Assembly (NCBI GenBank): GCA_023634235.1
Contig: JAMKCF010000006.1
Span: forward strand, 22,893,163 to 22,957,162
Origin: Pisaster brevispinus
Taxonomy: Eukaryota > Echinodermata > Asteroidea > Forcipulatida > Asteriidae
DNA length: 64,000 bases
Reading direction: 5' to 3'
Shown here: positions 36,301 to 45,400 of the stretch, one piece after another
Numbering within the stretch: position 1 is the stretch's first letter
How the letters are laid out: each line of letters begins with the position of its first letter
Notes under the pieces: generated by a model
What the model was told of the DNA's origin: nothing
The model's input: only the letters and a program-made list of their open reading frames with translations
Database searches by the model: none
Made by a program: the position numbers and the translations under genes

Positions 36301-37054
36301 ATATGTCTCAAATCCTACATTTACCATTCTAGAGTGACAAAAATGCAATATTTCTCCCTCACTCTAAGAAAATCCATCACCTTCTTGTAGTAGCTCAACA
36401 CCAGACTCTGATTATGGTGGTATGTCCGATCTTGTGCATAATCATTTTACGATAATAGTGTACAGTCCAACAAAATCAAACAGAACACAGAGTTGGATTT
36501 TGAAGAGTTTGCAGTCAAGGGTTAAACAAACGAAACCTAGCCCTACAAGTATGACTTTTTTATTTGACTCTTATGGCACTGTCACCATTAAAGCCATACA
36601 TTTAGTAACGAGTGCATAACCTCAAGTTAGGGTCTAATGCATGGAGGTGACACTTCAAGAAACTGTGTAAAACTTGAACAGAATACTTGTTCTAAAGAAT
36701 ACATCTCCTATTCAAAACTATATCATATTAAAGGGCTAGTTAAATATCAGCTGCAATCGAAGCCTCCGTTACTATTACCAAAATAAGATAAACACCTTGA
36801 AATTAGACAGCCCTTTGAAATTTTGCTCAACAAGGAGTAGAACTACGCACCTTCAAATCTAGGTCATCATTTAACCTAAGACCACCCAGTTCAGATCCAT
36901 CCTTGGTCTTTTTCCCATTCTCCTCCCTCTCCTTAGCCACCAGCTCCTTCTTATTCTTCTCTTCTTGTCGTTGTTTCCGTCTCAGTAGTTTCTTTTGTTG
37001 CTGCTCCTGAAGAACCTGAAACTGTTGACGGAGAGTATCGTCTGTGGCCTCCAT
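24151..37054 (-). CDS. CCDC13: Coiled-coil domain-containing protein 13, whole gene
   Basis: Fourteen minus-strand exons (in transcript order 36851-37054, 36135-36206, 35828-35933, 35151-35386, 34652-34774, 33675-33779, 32671-32883, 32278-32454, 31525-31731, 30534-30706, 29627-29731, 29024-29155, 28370-28615, 24151-24319) join in phase to 755 residues; human CCDC13 is about 715. Matches to the family as I know it: the N-terminal LRQQFQVLQEQQQKKL helix, ATKIVDLSKKNREL, ELGENVNIQNLLND followed by WRGRAQQIILLQ, NKVLSNEVKAL, LIEALL, and the C-terminal MDENNALKSAVKSTLKAKEE. Human CCDC13 is a centriolar-satellite protein needed for ciliogenesis. It is almost all coiled coil, with a Ser/Pro/Thr-rich linker around residues 495-575. 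It is tail-to-tail with the ZIP gene and head-to-head with NOX5. Confidence 0.95.
24400..24560 (+). mobile_element. SINE fragment (tRNA-Ser/Leu-headed family)
   Basis: AGTAGTCTAGTGGAACGGAC then TTTGTCCTTCAGATGG and GTAAAAGAACCAAGTGCA match the body of the SINEs at 61311 and 37105-37540. Confidence 0.6.
25091..25516. mobile_element. TIR element, CAGGGCTCGAATTT family, copy 2
   Basis: Starts CAGGGCTCGAATTTTA, ends CAAATTCGAGCCCTG. Internal blocks (GCAGGCC, GGCCAGTAAACC, GAGCTACAAGCCCTGCAGTC) match copy 1 at 2318-2682 in inverse orientation. It lies in CCDC13 intron 13. Confidence 0.7.
27735..28200. repeat. About 125-bp tandem repeat, four degraded copies
   Basis: Each unit has ATGAATTATTCATAAGTATG (often with GATCACC), CAGCAAACATG, GAATATTCAATA, and CACATGGTTAGTCTCTCCAT-like blocks. 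The units diverge from each other. Intron 13 of CCDC13. Confidence 0.75.
28370..28615 (-). CDS. CCDC13: CCDC13 exon 13
   Basis: Residues 618-699 plus two bases: a coiled coil (EVKQRNVWLEKQLGKVKVE), a Ser/Lys-rich linker, and ITDEELVKSELSLNHQTLDE. Acceptor TTCACAG, donor AG/GTAGGT. A 4-kb repeat-rich intron follows. Confidence 0.92.
29024..29155 (-). CDS. CCDC13: CCDC13 exon 12
   Basis: Residues 574-617 plus two bases: EDWRRQLQQYKSLCQVAEV then ERDKLMELVQILQNR, matching the CCDC13 C-terminal coiled coil. Acceptor CTTAAAG, donor AG/GTCAGG. Confidence 0.92.
29415..29550 (-). mobile_element. tRNA-derived SINE (GTATACAGTGCTTA family)
   Basis: On the minus strand: TCTAGAAAGCAGGGGTCATG, GGGTTCGAATCCCACC (B box), then CCCTGAGTGTATAGTGCTTA and CACTTTACTGTAGGGTAAAA. 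It is the best-preserved head of this family here. Confidence 0.75.
29627..29731 (-). CDS. CCDC13: CCDC13 exon 11
   Basis: Residues 539-573 plus two bases: a low-complexity Gln/Ser/Gly/Arg linker (GIQPPSGQQGSSRQSNGD..). Assigned by splice sites (CTTGTAG, GG/GTAGGT) and a phase that links exons 10 and 12. Confidence 0.8.
29800..30360 (+). mobile_element. LINE-like 3' end with AAATAC tail
   Basis: A noncoding AT-rich stretch ends GGTTTGGACAATAAATAC followed by (AAATAC)n at 30330-30358, a retrotransposon tail. The 29810-29900 part recurs at 21999-22085. The 5' limit is uncertain. Confidence 0.45.
30534..30706 (-). CDS. CCDC13: CCDC13 exon 10
   Basis: Residues 482-538 plus two bases: the end of a coiled coil (QEQQLQRMQHNG), then the start of a Ser/Pro/Thr/Arg-rich disordered linker. 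The donor AG/GTTTAA is weak. If it is skipped, the frame reads on 14 codons to a stop at 30494, a possible short isoform. The phase match to exon 11 favours splicing. Confidence 0.8.
30776..31020. mobile_element. Dispersed repeat interrupted by a foldback MITE
   Basis: The outer repeat (GGGTCGATTTCACCC, AAGCTAAGATTGATCTTAAC, then GGTAAGCAAAGTGTGACGT) is split by a GGCCGTGTCC-family MITE at 30841-30950. The copy at 33843-33965 lacks the insertion. Confidence 0.7.
31080..31378 (+). mobile_element. L2/CR1-type LINE, extreme 3' end
   Basis: Codes SFIQAAPTLWNGLPNHML then FKIKHKTFLF, the C-terminal motif of L2/CR1 ORF2. It ends GCAAACAATAAATGTGG with ATT repeats. 5'-truncated, in CCDC13 intron 9. 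Confidence 0.85.
31525..31731 (-). CDS. CCDC13: CCDC13 exon 9
   Basis: Residues 413-481: an uninterrupted Gln/Lys/Glu-rich coiled coil (SQQDQLKKHLDL .. LEDEVLEMRRM). Acceptor TATGTAG, donor ATG/GTCAGT, phase 0. Confidence 0.9.
32278..32454 (-). CDS. CCDC13: CCDC13 exon 8
   Basis: Residues 354-412: a coiled coil with ARNKVLSNEVKALKQQ and KGKHDNELIEALL, both conserved in CCDC13. Acceptor TTTCAG, donor CTG/GTGAGT. Confidence 0.94.
32490..32575 (+). mobile_element. Retroelement 3' tail with ATT repeat
   Basis: CAAGCGCCTTGAGGACCTTG then GGTGCTCTATAAATACTGAT and (ATT)n. The GCGCY..TATAAA plus ATT tail is shared with 37110-37150 (minus), 54690-54765 and 8690 (minus). Confidence 0.6.
32671..32883 (-). 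CDS. CCDC13: CCDC13 exon 7
   Basis: Residues 283-353: VYELNQQLDQF, a Ser/Gly-rich spacer, then DERQRQRLRQQEKEKREEKE. Acceptor TTGCCAG, donor GAG/GTGAGA, phase 0. Confidence 0.9.
33675..33779 (-). CDS. CCDC13: CCDC13 exon 6 with GC donor
   Basis: Residues 248-282: VLSKELGENVNIQNLLNDSS then NWRGRAQQIILLQNK, the best-conserved block of the family. The donor is AAG/GCAAGT (GC-AG intron) and the phase to exon 7 is 0, so the GC donor is well supported. Confidence 0.95.
33843..33965 (+). repeat. Dispersed repeat, uninterrupted copy
   Basis: GGGGCCGATTTTACAC, AAGCTAAGATTGATCTTAAC, GCTAAGCAAGGTGTGATGTC. The empty-site counterpart of 30776-31020. Confidence 0.65.
34055..34245 (+). mobile_element. SINE with CATCATCTTC/CACAGGTATCTTC tail
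   Basis: GAATGTGGATTGGATTTTCA, CCCACATCTAAAACGGACAT, TTCATCATCTTCTCCTCACA then GGTATCTTCCTGCC and GTCACAGTGCTAG. This single-copy tail is the apparent source of the tandem array at 13535-13905. Confidence 0.75.
34652..34774 (-). CDS. CCDC13: CCDC13 exon 5
   Basis: Residues 207-247: ELKTLQENLSKSQAK.. then LLKQELKVAHK, the conserved segment before the ELGE block. Acceptor CACCAG, donor AAG/GTAATG, phase 0. Confidence 0.93.
35151..35386 (-). CDS. CCDC13: CCDC13 exon 4
   Basis: Residues 128-206. It holds the hallmark ATKIVDLSKKNRELTAELEA and a charged coiled coil to SEEQSIDQ. Acceptor TTTCAAG, donor CAG/GTATTT. Confidence 0.94.
35828..35933 (-). CDS. CCDC13: CCDC13 exon 3
   Basis: Residues 93-127 plus one base. 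ELKDESGRLYKLLSERDYEI then RKLKKQRDEDRLALG matches the first conserved coiled coil of CCDC13. Acceptor CTCAAG, donor GGAG/GTAAGT. Confidence 0.92.
36135..36206 (-). CDS. CCDC13: CCDC13 exon 2
   Basis: Residues 69-92 (LSEPVTNDVKFDEELTAHLN..). A 72-nt exon in phase 0 with acceptor TTTCAG and donor G/GTAAGT; too short to stand out as an open frame alone. Confidence 0.88.
36851..37054 (-). CDS. CCDC13: CCDC13 exon 1 (start codon)
   Basis: Residues 1-68: a short MEATDD start, then a Gln/Arg/Lys-rich helix and a charged linker. Donor AAG/GTGCGT. An acceptor-like CTAACGACAG lies at 37061-37070 on the minus strand, six bases before ATG, so an upstream non-coding exon is likely. Confidence 0.92.
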
Positions 37055-37104
37055 GATGAACTGTCGTTAGCAGCAGAGATCATTTACCCTGGTCATTATC
37101 TCTG

Positions 37105-37540
37105 ACAATTAATAATAATAGTGGCTTCTTATATAGCGCTCATATCCGTCATTCAGTGACGCTCAAGGGGCTTCAACATTAAGTATTTTCCTGCAAGGTA
37201 TTTTTGGGCTACGCTTGAAGTTTGAGACCTACTCCTTTACATAGCACCATGTAATGGTTTACAAGGTGCTGTGGCGCAATATGCTACCGATCAAACCAGG
37301 AACACCGGGGCAGACCCCTTCTCTTTTCGATAAGTGCACTGGGTTCTTTTAGGTGTGTTATACACAACACACGGGACCAACGGCTTTACATCCCATAAGA
37401 AGGACGAAGCAATCATGGTTAAGTGTCTTGCTTAAGGACACAAGTGTCACGGCCGGTCTCGAACTCTCACTCTGCTCATCAGAAACACCAGAGCTTGAGT
37501 TGGGTGCTCTTATTTGCTCGACCACGACACGCCACAAATT
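37105..37540 (-). mobile_element. tRNA-derived SINE, near full length
   Basis: On the minus strand: head GTGTCGTGGTCGAGC, B-box-like GAGAGTTCGAGACCGGCC, then CCTTAAGCAAGACACTTAAC, AAAAGAACCCAGTGCACTTA, CACCTTGTAAACCATTACAT and 3' end GAGCGCTATATAAGAAGCC with an ATT tail. About 435 bases. It lies in the presumed 5' UTR intron of CCDC13. Confidence 0.8.
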
Positions 37541-38287
37541 GATCCATGCAAGAAGAAAGACTGATGAAAAACATTTTGTTTTTCTTTCAACTTTGTGCCC
37601 CAGTGGCAAAATGCAGGGCTAGAATTTAACACAGAGGCTATCGAGACAATGGCCTCAATGGAATGCCCAGGCCTTGGTGTCCCATAAACTTTCAAGCTCT
37701 GACTCAGAGTATGGACTATGTAAAGTGGTCAGTCCATAATGAGCCATAGCGTGAAGGGCACTTGGACGTAGAAGTTTGACTGAGGATACCAGTTTGTTAT
37801 ACATGATTAGTGTGTTGTATCGGGGCTGTATCTCACTCCTCGATAGGGAATTGTACCAGGAATCCCTTGAGTTTTGAGTCTTGAGTCCGTGAGTAATCAT
37901 TATTAGTTTTCTTAAGAGTCTAAGACTTAGTGATTTATTATTAGCGAACATATAATTATTTAAGAAAAATGAAAACTATAAATTTGAATGGTTGGAGTAT
38001 TGTGATTGCAGTAGAGTGCTGTCACGTACAATTTTTTTCTTCAGTGTTGGCCTTAGGTTAGGTGATGTGCCTCTACTGACATCCGTACATTCATTTGACT
38101 CACTACCTTTGAAGTTGGGTGAAATTTGCATGGAGATATGCATGGAGGAATACCAAGAATTGAGCTCCTCTACTAGTGACTAGTCCTTGTGTACTGAATG
38201 AGTATCAAGCTTCCGTTCCAGCAGTGTACATGTACATGTGTAGGTCCCCTGGTCCTGGCTGGTTGTCTTAATGATCATGATGAAATG

Positions 38288-38369
38288 TAGCCCCACTTGT
38301 GTGGCCAAGGAACAGGAAACAAGGATTCAGGTTTCCTGTTCCTTGGCCACACCCACACAAGTGGGGCTA
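38288..38369. repeat. Long hairpin (inverted repeat)
   Basis: The left arm 38288-38320 and right arm 38331-38369 are complementary except for two inserted bases; the loop is AAGGATTCAG. Arms read TAGCCCCACTTGTGTGGCC then AAGGAACAGGAAAC. Confidence 0.9.
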
Positions 38370-38753
38370 GATCAGATGAAATGGATGGAGGAGGGAGGAG
38401 GGAGGTCATGGAGGTGAGCTGGGCCCACGAAATACGTATATTTTAGTGAAATAAAAGTTCACAAAACCCTGACCATATACTTGCTCAATCTCAATGTAGT
38501 CAATCATACGGGAATAGGAAATATCATACAGAAAGTATTGTAAACAAACCTTTGCCGTTATTCCTCCTTCACGACATGTATAAATCACCACGGAAAGGTA
38601 TCTAAAATTCCAACTATGTGCTGGGGATAGAGTTCCTAGACGCCCGCAATACTAATGACTTGCTACTGGTGACCCCGACTACCATAGCATTTATGAACAC
38701 AGAAACTACAGAGGGCGTCCTATGTTGCTAAGTTGAGGACAAGGGTAAAAGCA

Positions 38754-38780
38754 CACTAAACACTCCCATGGTAACCAATG
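38754..38780 (-). promoter_or_regulatory. Candidate X-box/CCAAT promoter element of CCDC13
   Basis: On the minus strand this reads CATTGGTTACCATGGGAGTG. ATTGG is an inverted CCAAT box (NF-Y). GTTACC-AT-GGGAGT matches the left half of an RFX X-box (GTTRCC) and only part of the right half. RFX factors drive ciliary genes, and CCDC13 is one. It lies 1.7 kb from the ATG, compatible with a 5' UTR intron. Inference only. Confidence 0.25.
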
Positions 38781-40847
38781 CTAAATGTTCAAAAATACTC
38801 GAATAAGTCTCTCAAATCAGATATATTGTCAGACTTTACTTCAGATTTCTTTTCAATTTTCGATAGGTCAGTCGTTTGGAATTTTTGCCAATTACCCTAG
38901 AAAAAAAAACACCCACGAAAATGTGACTTTTCCCAAACTGACTCGCTACCAGTTTCTATGAGGCATCATCCATTCCCAAGCCGAATAGTACCAACTTTAA
39001 AGCCTAAATTTATCAAATCTTCTCAAAAGTTGAAGCAAAGATACCCAATGTTGTGATACATTGTTATAATTACACAATGTAATAATTTCATGACCCCTAA
39101 AACGTTATTATTCAACAGATTTTGAGGGCCTACAAGTTATGATAATCAGCTTGGCGCATGAATGTTTGCCTTTTTTTGTGTGGTGCACCCACAATAGCGG
39201 GTGATGTTGCTGATTAATAGGCTACTTTTCTAGTTTTACTTTTTGGTCATAAAAGCCAAATTAATGGTTGTAATTAATCTTGCAGGATGTTAACAACTTA
39301 GTGTATTTTGTCAGTTTTATAAGGCCAATAACTTAAATCCTCCACCGTTAAGTTCTGCGCGGTTAAACTTACCCCCAGATGATATCCTTTTACCACAACT
39401 CAACTCAATCTATTAGATAACAATGGAGGGAGAATTGCCTGCAAAGTGGTAATGTATGTTCATCAATTATTGTTTATTTGATATTTTCCTTTATATGTGT
39501 ACGACTCCACGTTTTTATTTATTATTTATTTATATTTATGTATTTATTTTATGCCTAGGGCCTACTCTTTCTCTATTGAACCGTTTAATCCTTTTAAAAA
39601 TCTGTGTTTTATTAGTGCGTTTTTATGTAAAAGGCCAACGAAATTTCCCATGCAGGAACAATAAAGTTTTACAATATTGTATTGTATTGTATTTAGTCAT
39701 TTTCAAATCATTATTATCTTTACCTTTTGGATAGTTGAGGATTTACTTGGGACTCGAGTCTCTTGCATTGCATATCATGGGTCCATTGAGTTTAAAAGTT
39801 ATCTTCGACATCCAGGCAGTTACCAATAGAGACCTAGGCGGTGTGACGGACCCTTTCATTCGCCTCTGGGCCTAAAAACCAAAACCAGCTAAGTCAAGAA
39901 ATAATTTTTTTTTTATAGGTCCAAACAAGAAAAGTTTCGATTCAATCTCCGGATAGATAAACAAGGGCGCGTTAGAGAAGCCATGCAAATCCATAAAAAC
40001 CTCGTAAACCATAGAAGGTCATCACCGCGGAACGACAGTAGATTGATTCGTATTGTGTATGTAGGTAATGGCTGCTCACTTTGTACCTACTGATGCGTCT
40101 CGATCAGTGCTAGCCTTCCGTCAAGGCATGAGTAGCTTCGCGGCTACCCAACTGTATCTAAGCAGCAGCGTAGAAGGGGGGGCACGCCCACCACACAAAA
40201 ATGTCCAGGTGCCCCCACGGAAATAGTTGCGACAGCGCTCACAAAAATAAAAATAAAATTAAAAAGAAAGAAAAAAAGAGGAAAATGCGTGTTTGTATAA
40301 TCAAAATGTAGTGAACGCGGCCACAAAAAGCCGTAAGAAAAAAAGAAAAAAAAAAAAAGGTTAGTAATCGAGCAAGGGTGACGAAATGGATTGATTGAAA
40401 ACCAGTTCCGTGTCACTTATTACGCATACAACAAATTTTTCTCCTTTGGTGAATATTTTGTGTTGACAGTTTTTAGCATTAAATGACGTCACAATGAAAT
40501 CTGTCACTGGAACAGATTTTTCACAACGAACGCTCGACCCTAAAAAAAAAATAAAAAAAAAATACGTAGTTGTCTCCCTACAATGCCCTAATACACAGGA
40601 GAAGTGATCCAGACTAGATACGCACCTGTTAAGTCTGCGGGCACACTTGTTTCTGCAGATTTGTTCGACCACAAAAACCTCTGGAAGTAGCATAAAATTA
40701 TGAGTGAAGTTTAAGAAAACGCCATAGTCTCGTCTGTTAATGTGCCACGCTTGAACCAACTCATCAGCTCCGAGATTTGTTATCAAGTTTTTTCGACAGC
40801 TGATTTTCCTAACGCATTACCAGCTGGATGATAAACGTTACCAAAGC

Positions 40848-40853
40848 TATAAA
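40848..40853 (+). promoter_or_regulatory. Candidate TATA box (TATAAA)
   Basis: TATAAA lies 36 bases before the candidate NOX5 ATG at 40884, which would leave only a few bases of 5' UTR. It may be chance, or a longer non-coding leader may exist. Confidence 0.2.
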
Positions 40854-40883
40854 GGCTGGCTTTAAAACTTAATACTTGCTGAG

Positions 40884-40936
40884 ATGCCGCAGTCTTTCAG
40901 AGACCGCTCTAAAAGGCACCGGGATGTCCGGACAAG
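40884..40936 (+). CDS. NOX5: NOX5 candidate first coding exon
   Basis: Codes MPQSFRDRSKRHRDVRT plus two bases, ending ACAAG/GTGAGT. The phase (2) is exactly what the next exon at 44164 requires, and the joined codon is Arg. The peptide is short and basic and was not recognised. Alternative upstream exons in 37-44 kb cannot be excluded. Confidence 0.4.
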
Positions 40937-41472
40937 GTGAGTGGCGGGTACGCTGTAGTCTGTACCGGGACAGGTTGGGTAATGATCAGGTCTGAGGCTA
41001 GGCTTGGTATACTTTTGGTAATTATCAAAGACAAGTATCCTCACTTGGTGTATCCCAACATAAAACAACAAACCTTCAAAAATTTGGGCTCATAATGGTC
41101 ATCGAAATTGCAAGAAAATTATAAAAGAAAAAACCCACCATTGTTGCGTAAAACTTTATATTTTCAGAAGCCTGAGAAAGGCTTTGGTGATCAAAACCAA
41201 TCCCTGCTTTTTTTTTCTTTTTTTTTAGTTTTGAAATTAATTTATTTTATTAAATGAGGTTTGTCCTATGAAATATTTCCGTCTGGGTGGGAGATGATGT
41301 CCCCCACCATGTGCGCACCCAATTTCTTAGTCACACCAAATCCAAACAAGCACACGTTGTGAATGTACAAAAAACTCCCCAAAAAGTTTGACCAACTTTT
41401 TGATGAAGTCTTACATTTTAGTAGTTTTTTTTAATTGAACAATTTGGTCAATGGCAGGTTAATCACACATCT

Positions 41473-41509
<37 letters not shown>

Positions 41510-42367
41510 ATACACAAATAAATACACAAATAAACAATTAAATAAATGAATAAATATTCAAATAAATATCAACATACAATACAAATAAAAATGTATCAAT
41601 GTACATGTATACAAAATTAAATAACAAATAACACCTAACAAACTAACTAACTATATTAGATAAAACATAAATAAAACCAACAAACTAAAACCCAAAACAC
41701 AAATGGTGGTCTTATTTGATTTGTAAATTTATGCGGCAATTTGATGTAAATTGATTTTGAATTTTATGAGCCTCCCAATTATTCTCCTTTTTCAACGTTT
41801 AGTTTTATCTAGCATTATTCATAGTTGTGAGCTTCCTTCAAATTGCCAAGCTTACCTTCAACATAATATTTCAGGTTGATTATTCATTATTTTAGTTAAC
41901 TTTATGTGACGCATGTCTCCGATTCAATCTCTTTATATGTTAATGTAATTTTAGAAAAGCTGTTCCCCAAGAGCTAATTTTTAATACTGGAGATTGAATA
42001 AATGGAGTTGTCTGAATCCACTTACATTTTGATTTCCAACCGGAATTGTTGAAAAAATGTATTAGAAACAAGAAACAACATGTAACTCGTCAGGCTTAAA
42101 AGGCACACAATGCCGGGGGAGGGGGGCACAGGGGGTGGGGGCATTGCTTTTATTTTGGAAAGGGGGGGGGGGTCGGCGCTGCAGAGGCCACCATCCTCTT
42201 ATGTTCTGGCATTGAGAGGCCACGGTAGCAATCCCTACCGCGATCGCTCACTACTTTAGATGATAAAAACACGCATTTTCCCTCTTGTTTCCCCTTTTTC
42301 TTTTTCTTTTTATTTTGTGAGCACTATCACGATTTTTTTTCGTTGAGGGGTGGGGGAAATTTATTAT

Positions 42368-42452
<85 letters not shown>

Positions 42453-45400
42453 ATTTTATTTTATTTTATTTTTATTTTTTATTTTATTTTTTATTTTGTT
42501 TTGGGGGGAGTGCCCAACATCCCCCCTGACTATGCCACTGCACGTAGCCTTGCATTGTGCGCTTTGGGCTATAAAAACCGTTTGTTATTAATAAAATAAT
42601 TGGTCGGAAAGATGCTTCAAAAGTATAATTTAATGGTCTACACAAATTTGTCTGAAACTGCGTGGTTTTTCCTTTTACTTTATGTACTTACACGGTCCGC
42701 CATTTTCTTGAGTCAAACATTTTGGTTCTACAAAATTGCGGACCGTGTTAGTTAACAAAGTTAAAGGAAAACCACACAATTTCGAGTGATATTTTTGTCG
42801 ATCATTGTATTCTACCAATGGGAACATCTTTTTAACCACACTCATTTCATTACAATAGTTTTGTATAGCCCAGTCGCCCAATCCAAGGCAACGTGTCCCT
42901 TAAAATCGATGATAAAGAAAAAAAAGAAAAAAAAAAAAAGTATTTGACTGTTTAGTTTACCCTGTACAGCATTTTCTTTTATACAAACCCATTTTTGTTA
43001 AGTTGTCGAACACGGTTGGATTCCTTTATGTTATAATTTCATGTCGTTTACGGGTATATTTTTGTCCTTCACACATCGTCAAACTATTTGTCAAACAACT
43101 CAGCTTCAATTCTACCCCCAGACTATTATGTTTCGTCTTTTGAGTGTGAAGAAGAAGAAAAAGAAAAAAACCTTCAACCGGTCACACTCGAACCTTGAAG
43201 GGCAGGGTGCGTTTGTACTTTTCGGGCAAAGTGGTTTGGGTTTGTGTGTAGTTTTGTAAACACTTTCGTGTCACGGTGATTCATTACTTATGAACGGCGT
43301 CCGTCGCCGTTAGGCTAAGTACCGCACTGGGCCTCGCAATTTAAATAGGGCAACGTTCTTGAAATTGGCGTGATTTTCACCACCCACACACACTCCAGGT
43401 GCCCCAATTTTAAATCTTGGCTTTTGAGATTTATAAAAAAAAAAAAAAAAAAAACGTTACAGTTGCTAAGCTTTTATGTGGTAATTTCAATATTTTTCAA
43501 GATTTATAATTTTCAAAATAAAATGTTACATTTGCTAAGCTTTTATGTGGTAATTTCAATATTTGTAAAACTGTATCTCTTTACACGCAGACAATATATG
43601 TTTGTTTTCATCCGTGTCAGATTATCTTGTAATACAGTTACATCACAAGAGCGCTGGCAACGGGGTTTCCATGTCCAACACCCCAACACCCCAACAAACA
43701 CCCAAACAAACACCCCAACAAACACCCCCAGAAAAAAAGACAACAACATCAACCAACAAACAAACAAACGTACACCCCAACAAACAAACAAACAAACACC
43801 CCAACAAACACCCCAACACCCCAACACCCCAACAAACAAACAAACAAACAAACAAACAAACGAACAAACAAACACCCCAACACCCCAACAAACAAACAAA
43901 CAAACAAACAAACAAACAAACAAACAAACAAACAAACAAACAAACAAACAAACAAACAAACAAACAAACAAACAAACAAACATCCCAACAAACAAACAAA
44001 CAAACAAACAAACAAACAAACACCCCAACAAACAAACAAACAAACAAACAAACAAACACCCCAACAAGCCTACGAACAAACAAACAAACACGAAAACCAT
44101 ACACTTTCCCTCTCGTTTAGTCTGGAGTCTTTTTTTCGCTATATACAACTTCTTTTCTTACAGACCTACTCGCAAAGCTGACACCAAATGGCTGACATGG
44201 GTGTCTAAACAATTCAAAGATGACCAAAATATCGACAGGGAACGTTTCAAGAAGGTCCTTCTAACAAAAAATGTAAGTGGTGGATATGATTGATTTCTTA
44301 GACAAGTTTCTTTTCTAAGGTGAAAACACATCATTGGTGATTCATTTTATTGATTTATTTCACTTATTGAAAAAGGGCAATCTTTCTGTTTGTAGGAGTT
44401 CTTTGCAGATCGTTTCTTTGACATGTTTGATGATGATAAAACTGGCACGATTTCCAAGACTGAAATGATGGATGGCTTATTTCTTCTTAACGAAGGAACA
44501 CAAGAAGACAAAATTAAGTTCTTCTTCATTGTGTACGACCTGGACAGTAAGTTATTTTTTTATATCGTTAGTTGCAAAAAAAAAGATTACAAACTGGATT
44601 TTATGTACATATTTTTAAACTGAGAAATGTTTAAAACGTTCCATAAAAAGATGCGATGAAAGAATTTATTCAAAAAAGTTCGTTCAATGGTTTTTCGAAA
44701 TTTACTTTGACCATTGAATCGAAACAATCCTCTCCCCACCCAGACACAAACTTGACTTGTTATATCGATGTGTATGGGAGGGTGTCTTCATGTTGAAACC
44801 GAGGACTTTAACAAAAGGGATCAGGGTGTTTTGACAGAGTGAGGACGTCCTCGCTTCACTTTCGTGAAGTTCAAACAATGGGAGAACAAAGAGAGGTCCT
44901 GGATTTACGGGACGCACAATCATTGTGTGCGTGGATGTTTTAATGCTGCATACGAAGTGTGGACCTGAGTTCAAAAGAGGTCCACATCATGTAGAGACTT
45001 GAAACGCTTTGTGGAATTACACACGTCCACACAGTGTTTTTTACCGTGTTGAAGAATAGGATTTTCCACAAGTGTACAGAACAAAGGAATGTCCACAGCG
45101 TGACTGCAACACGGATGTGTGTGTGTGTGGGGGGGGGGGGGGTGGGGGGGGGGGACATAACTACATCCCTCACAACTTATGAAAACAACTTATTTTTCTT
45201 AGAAGTAGCCTTCAGAATTACTGTTTACTATAATTAAATTTTTCATGCAGTTGTTTACCATCCTATGTTGGTTAGTTATAGAGGAATTGAAAACACATAT
45301 TTCTGAGCAAACAACTTGTATTGGATTGATTCATTCACAAAGCTTAGACATTGATACGTCAACTTGCATTATCGACGTCACGTGTAGCTGTAACTTTTGC

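Larger units (their letters stand above)
37541..40847. other. CCDC13/NOX5 head-to-head intergenic region
   Basis: Contains the hairpin, the candidate X-box, a TATT-rich retroelement tail at 39500-39700 (CAGGAACAATAAAGTTTTAC then TATTG repeats) and A/T-rich DNA. A 141-codon minus-strand frame at 40361-40786 resembles nothing known to me. Confidence 0.4.

Noticed and set aside
40361..40786. 141-codon minus-strand frame
   Set aside because: No recognisable domain, contains poly-Phe from a T-rich tract, and no splice-supported partner exons.
43370..44293. 307-codon plus frame and 201-codon minus frame
   Set aside because: Almost wholly within a CAAA/CCCC microsatellite; only the last 36 codons of the plus frame belong to a gene (NOX5 exon 2).
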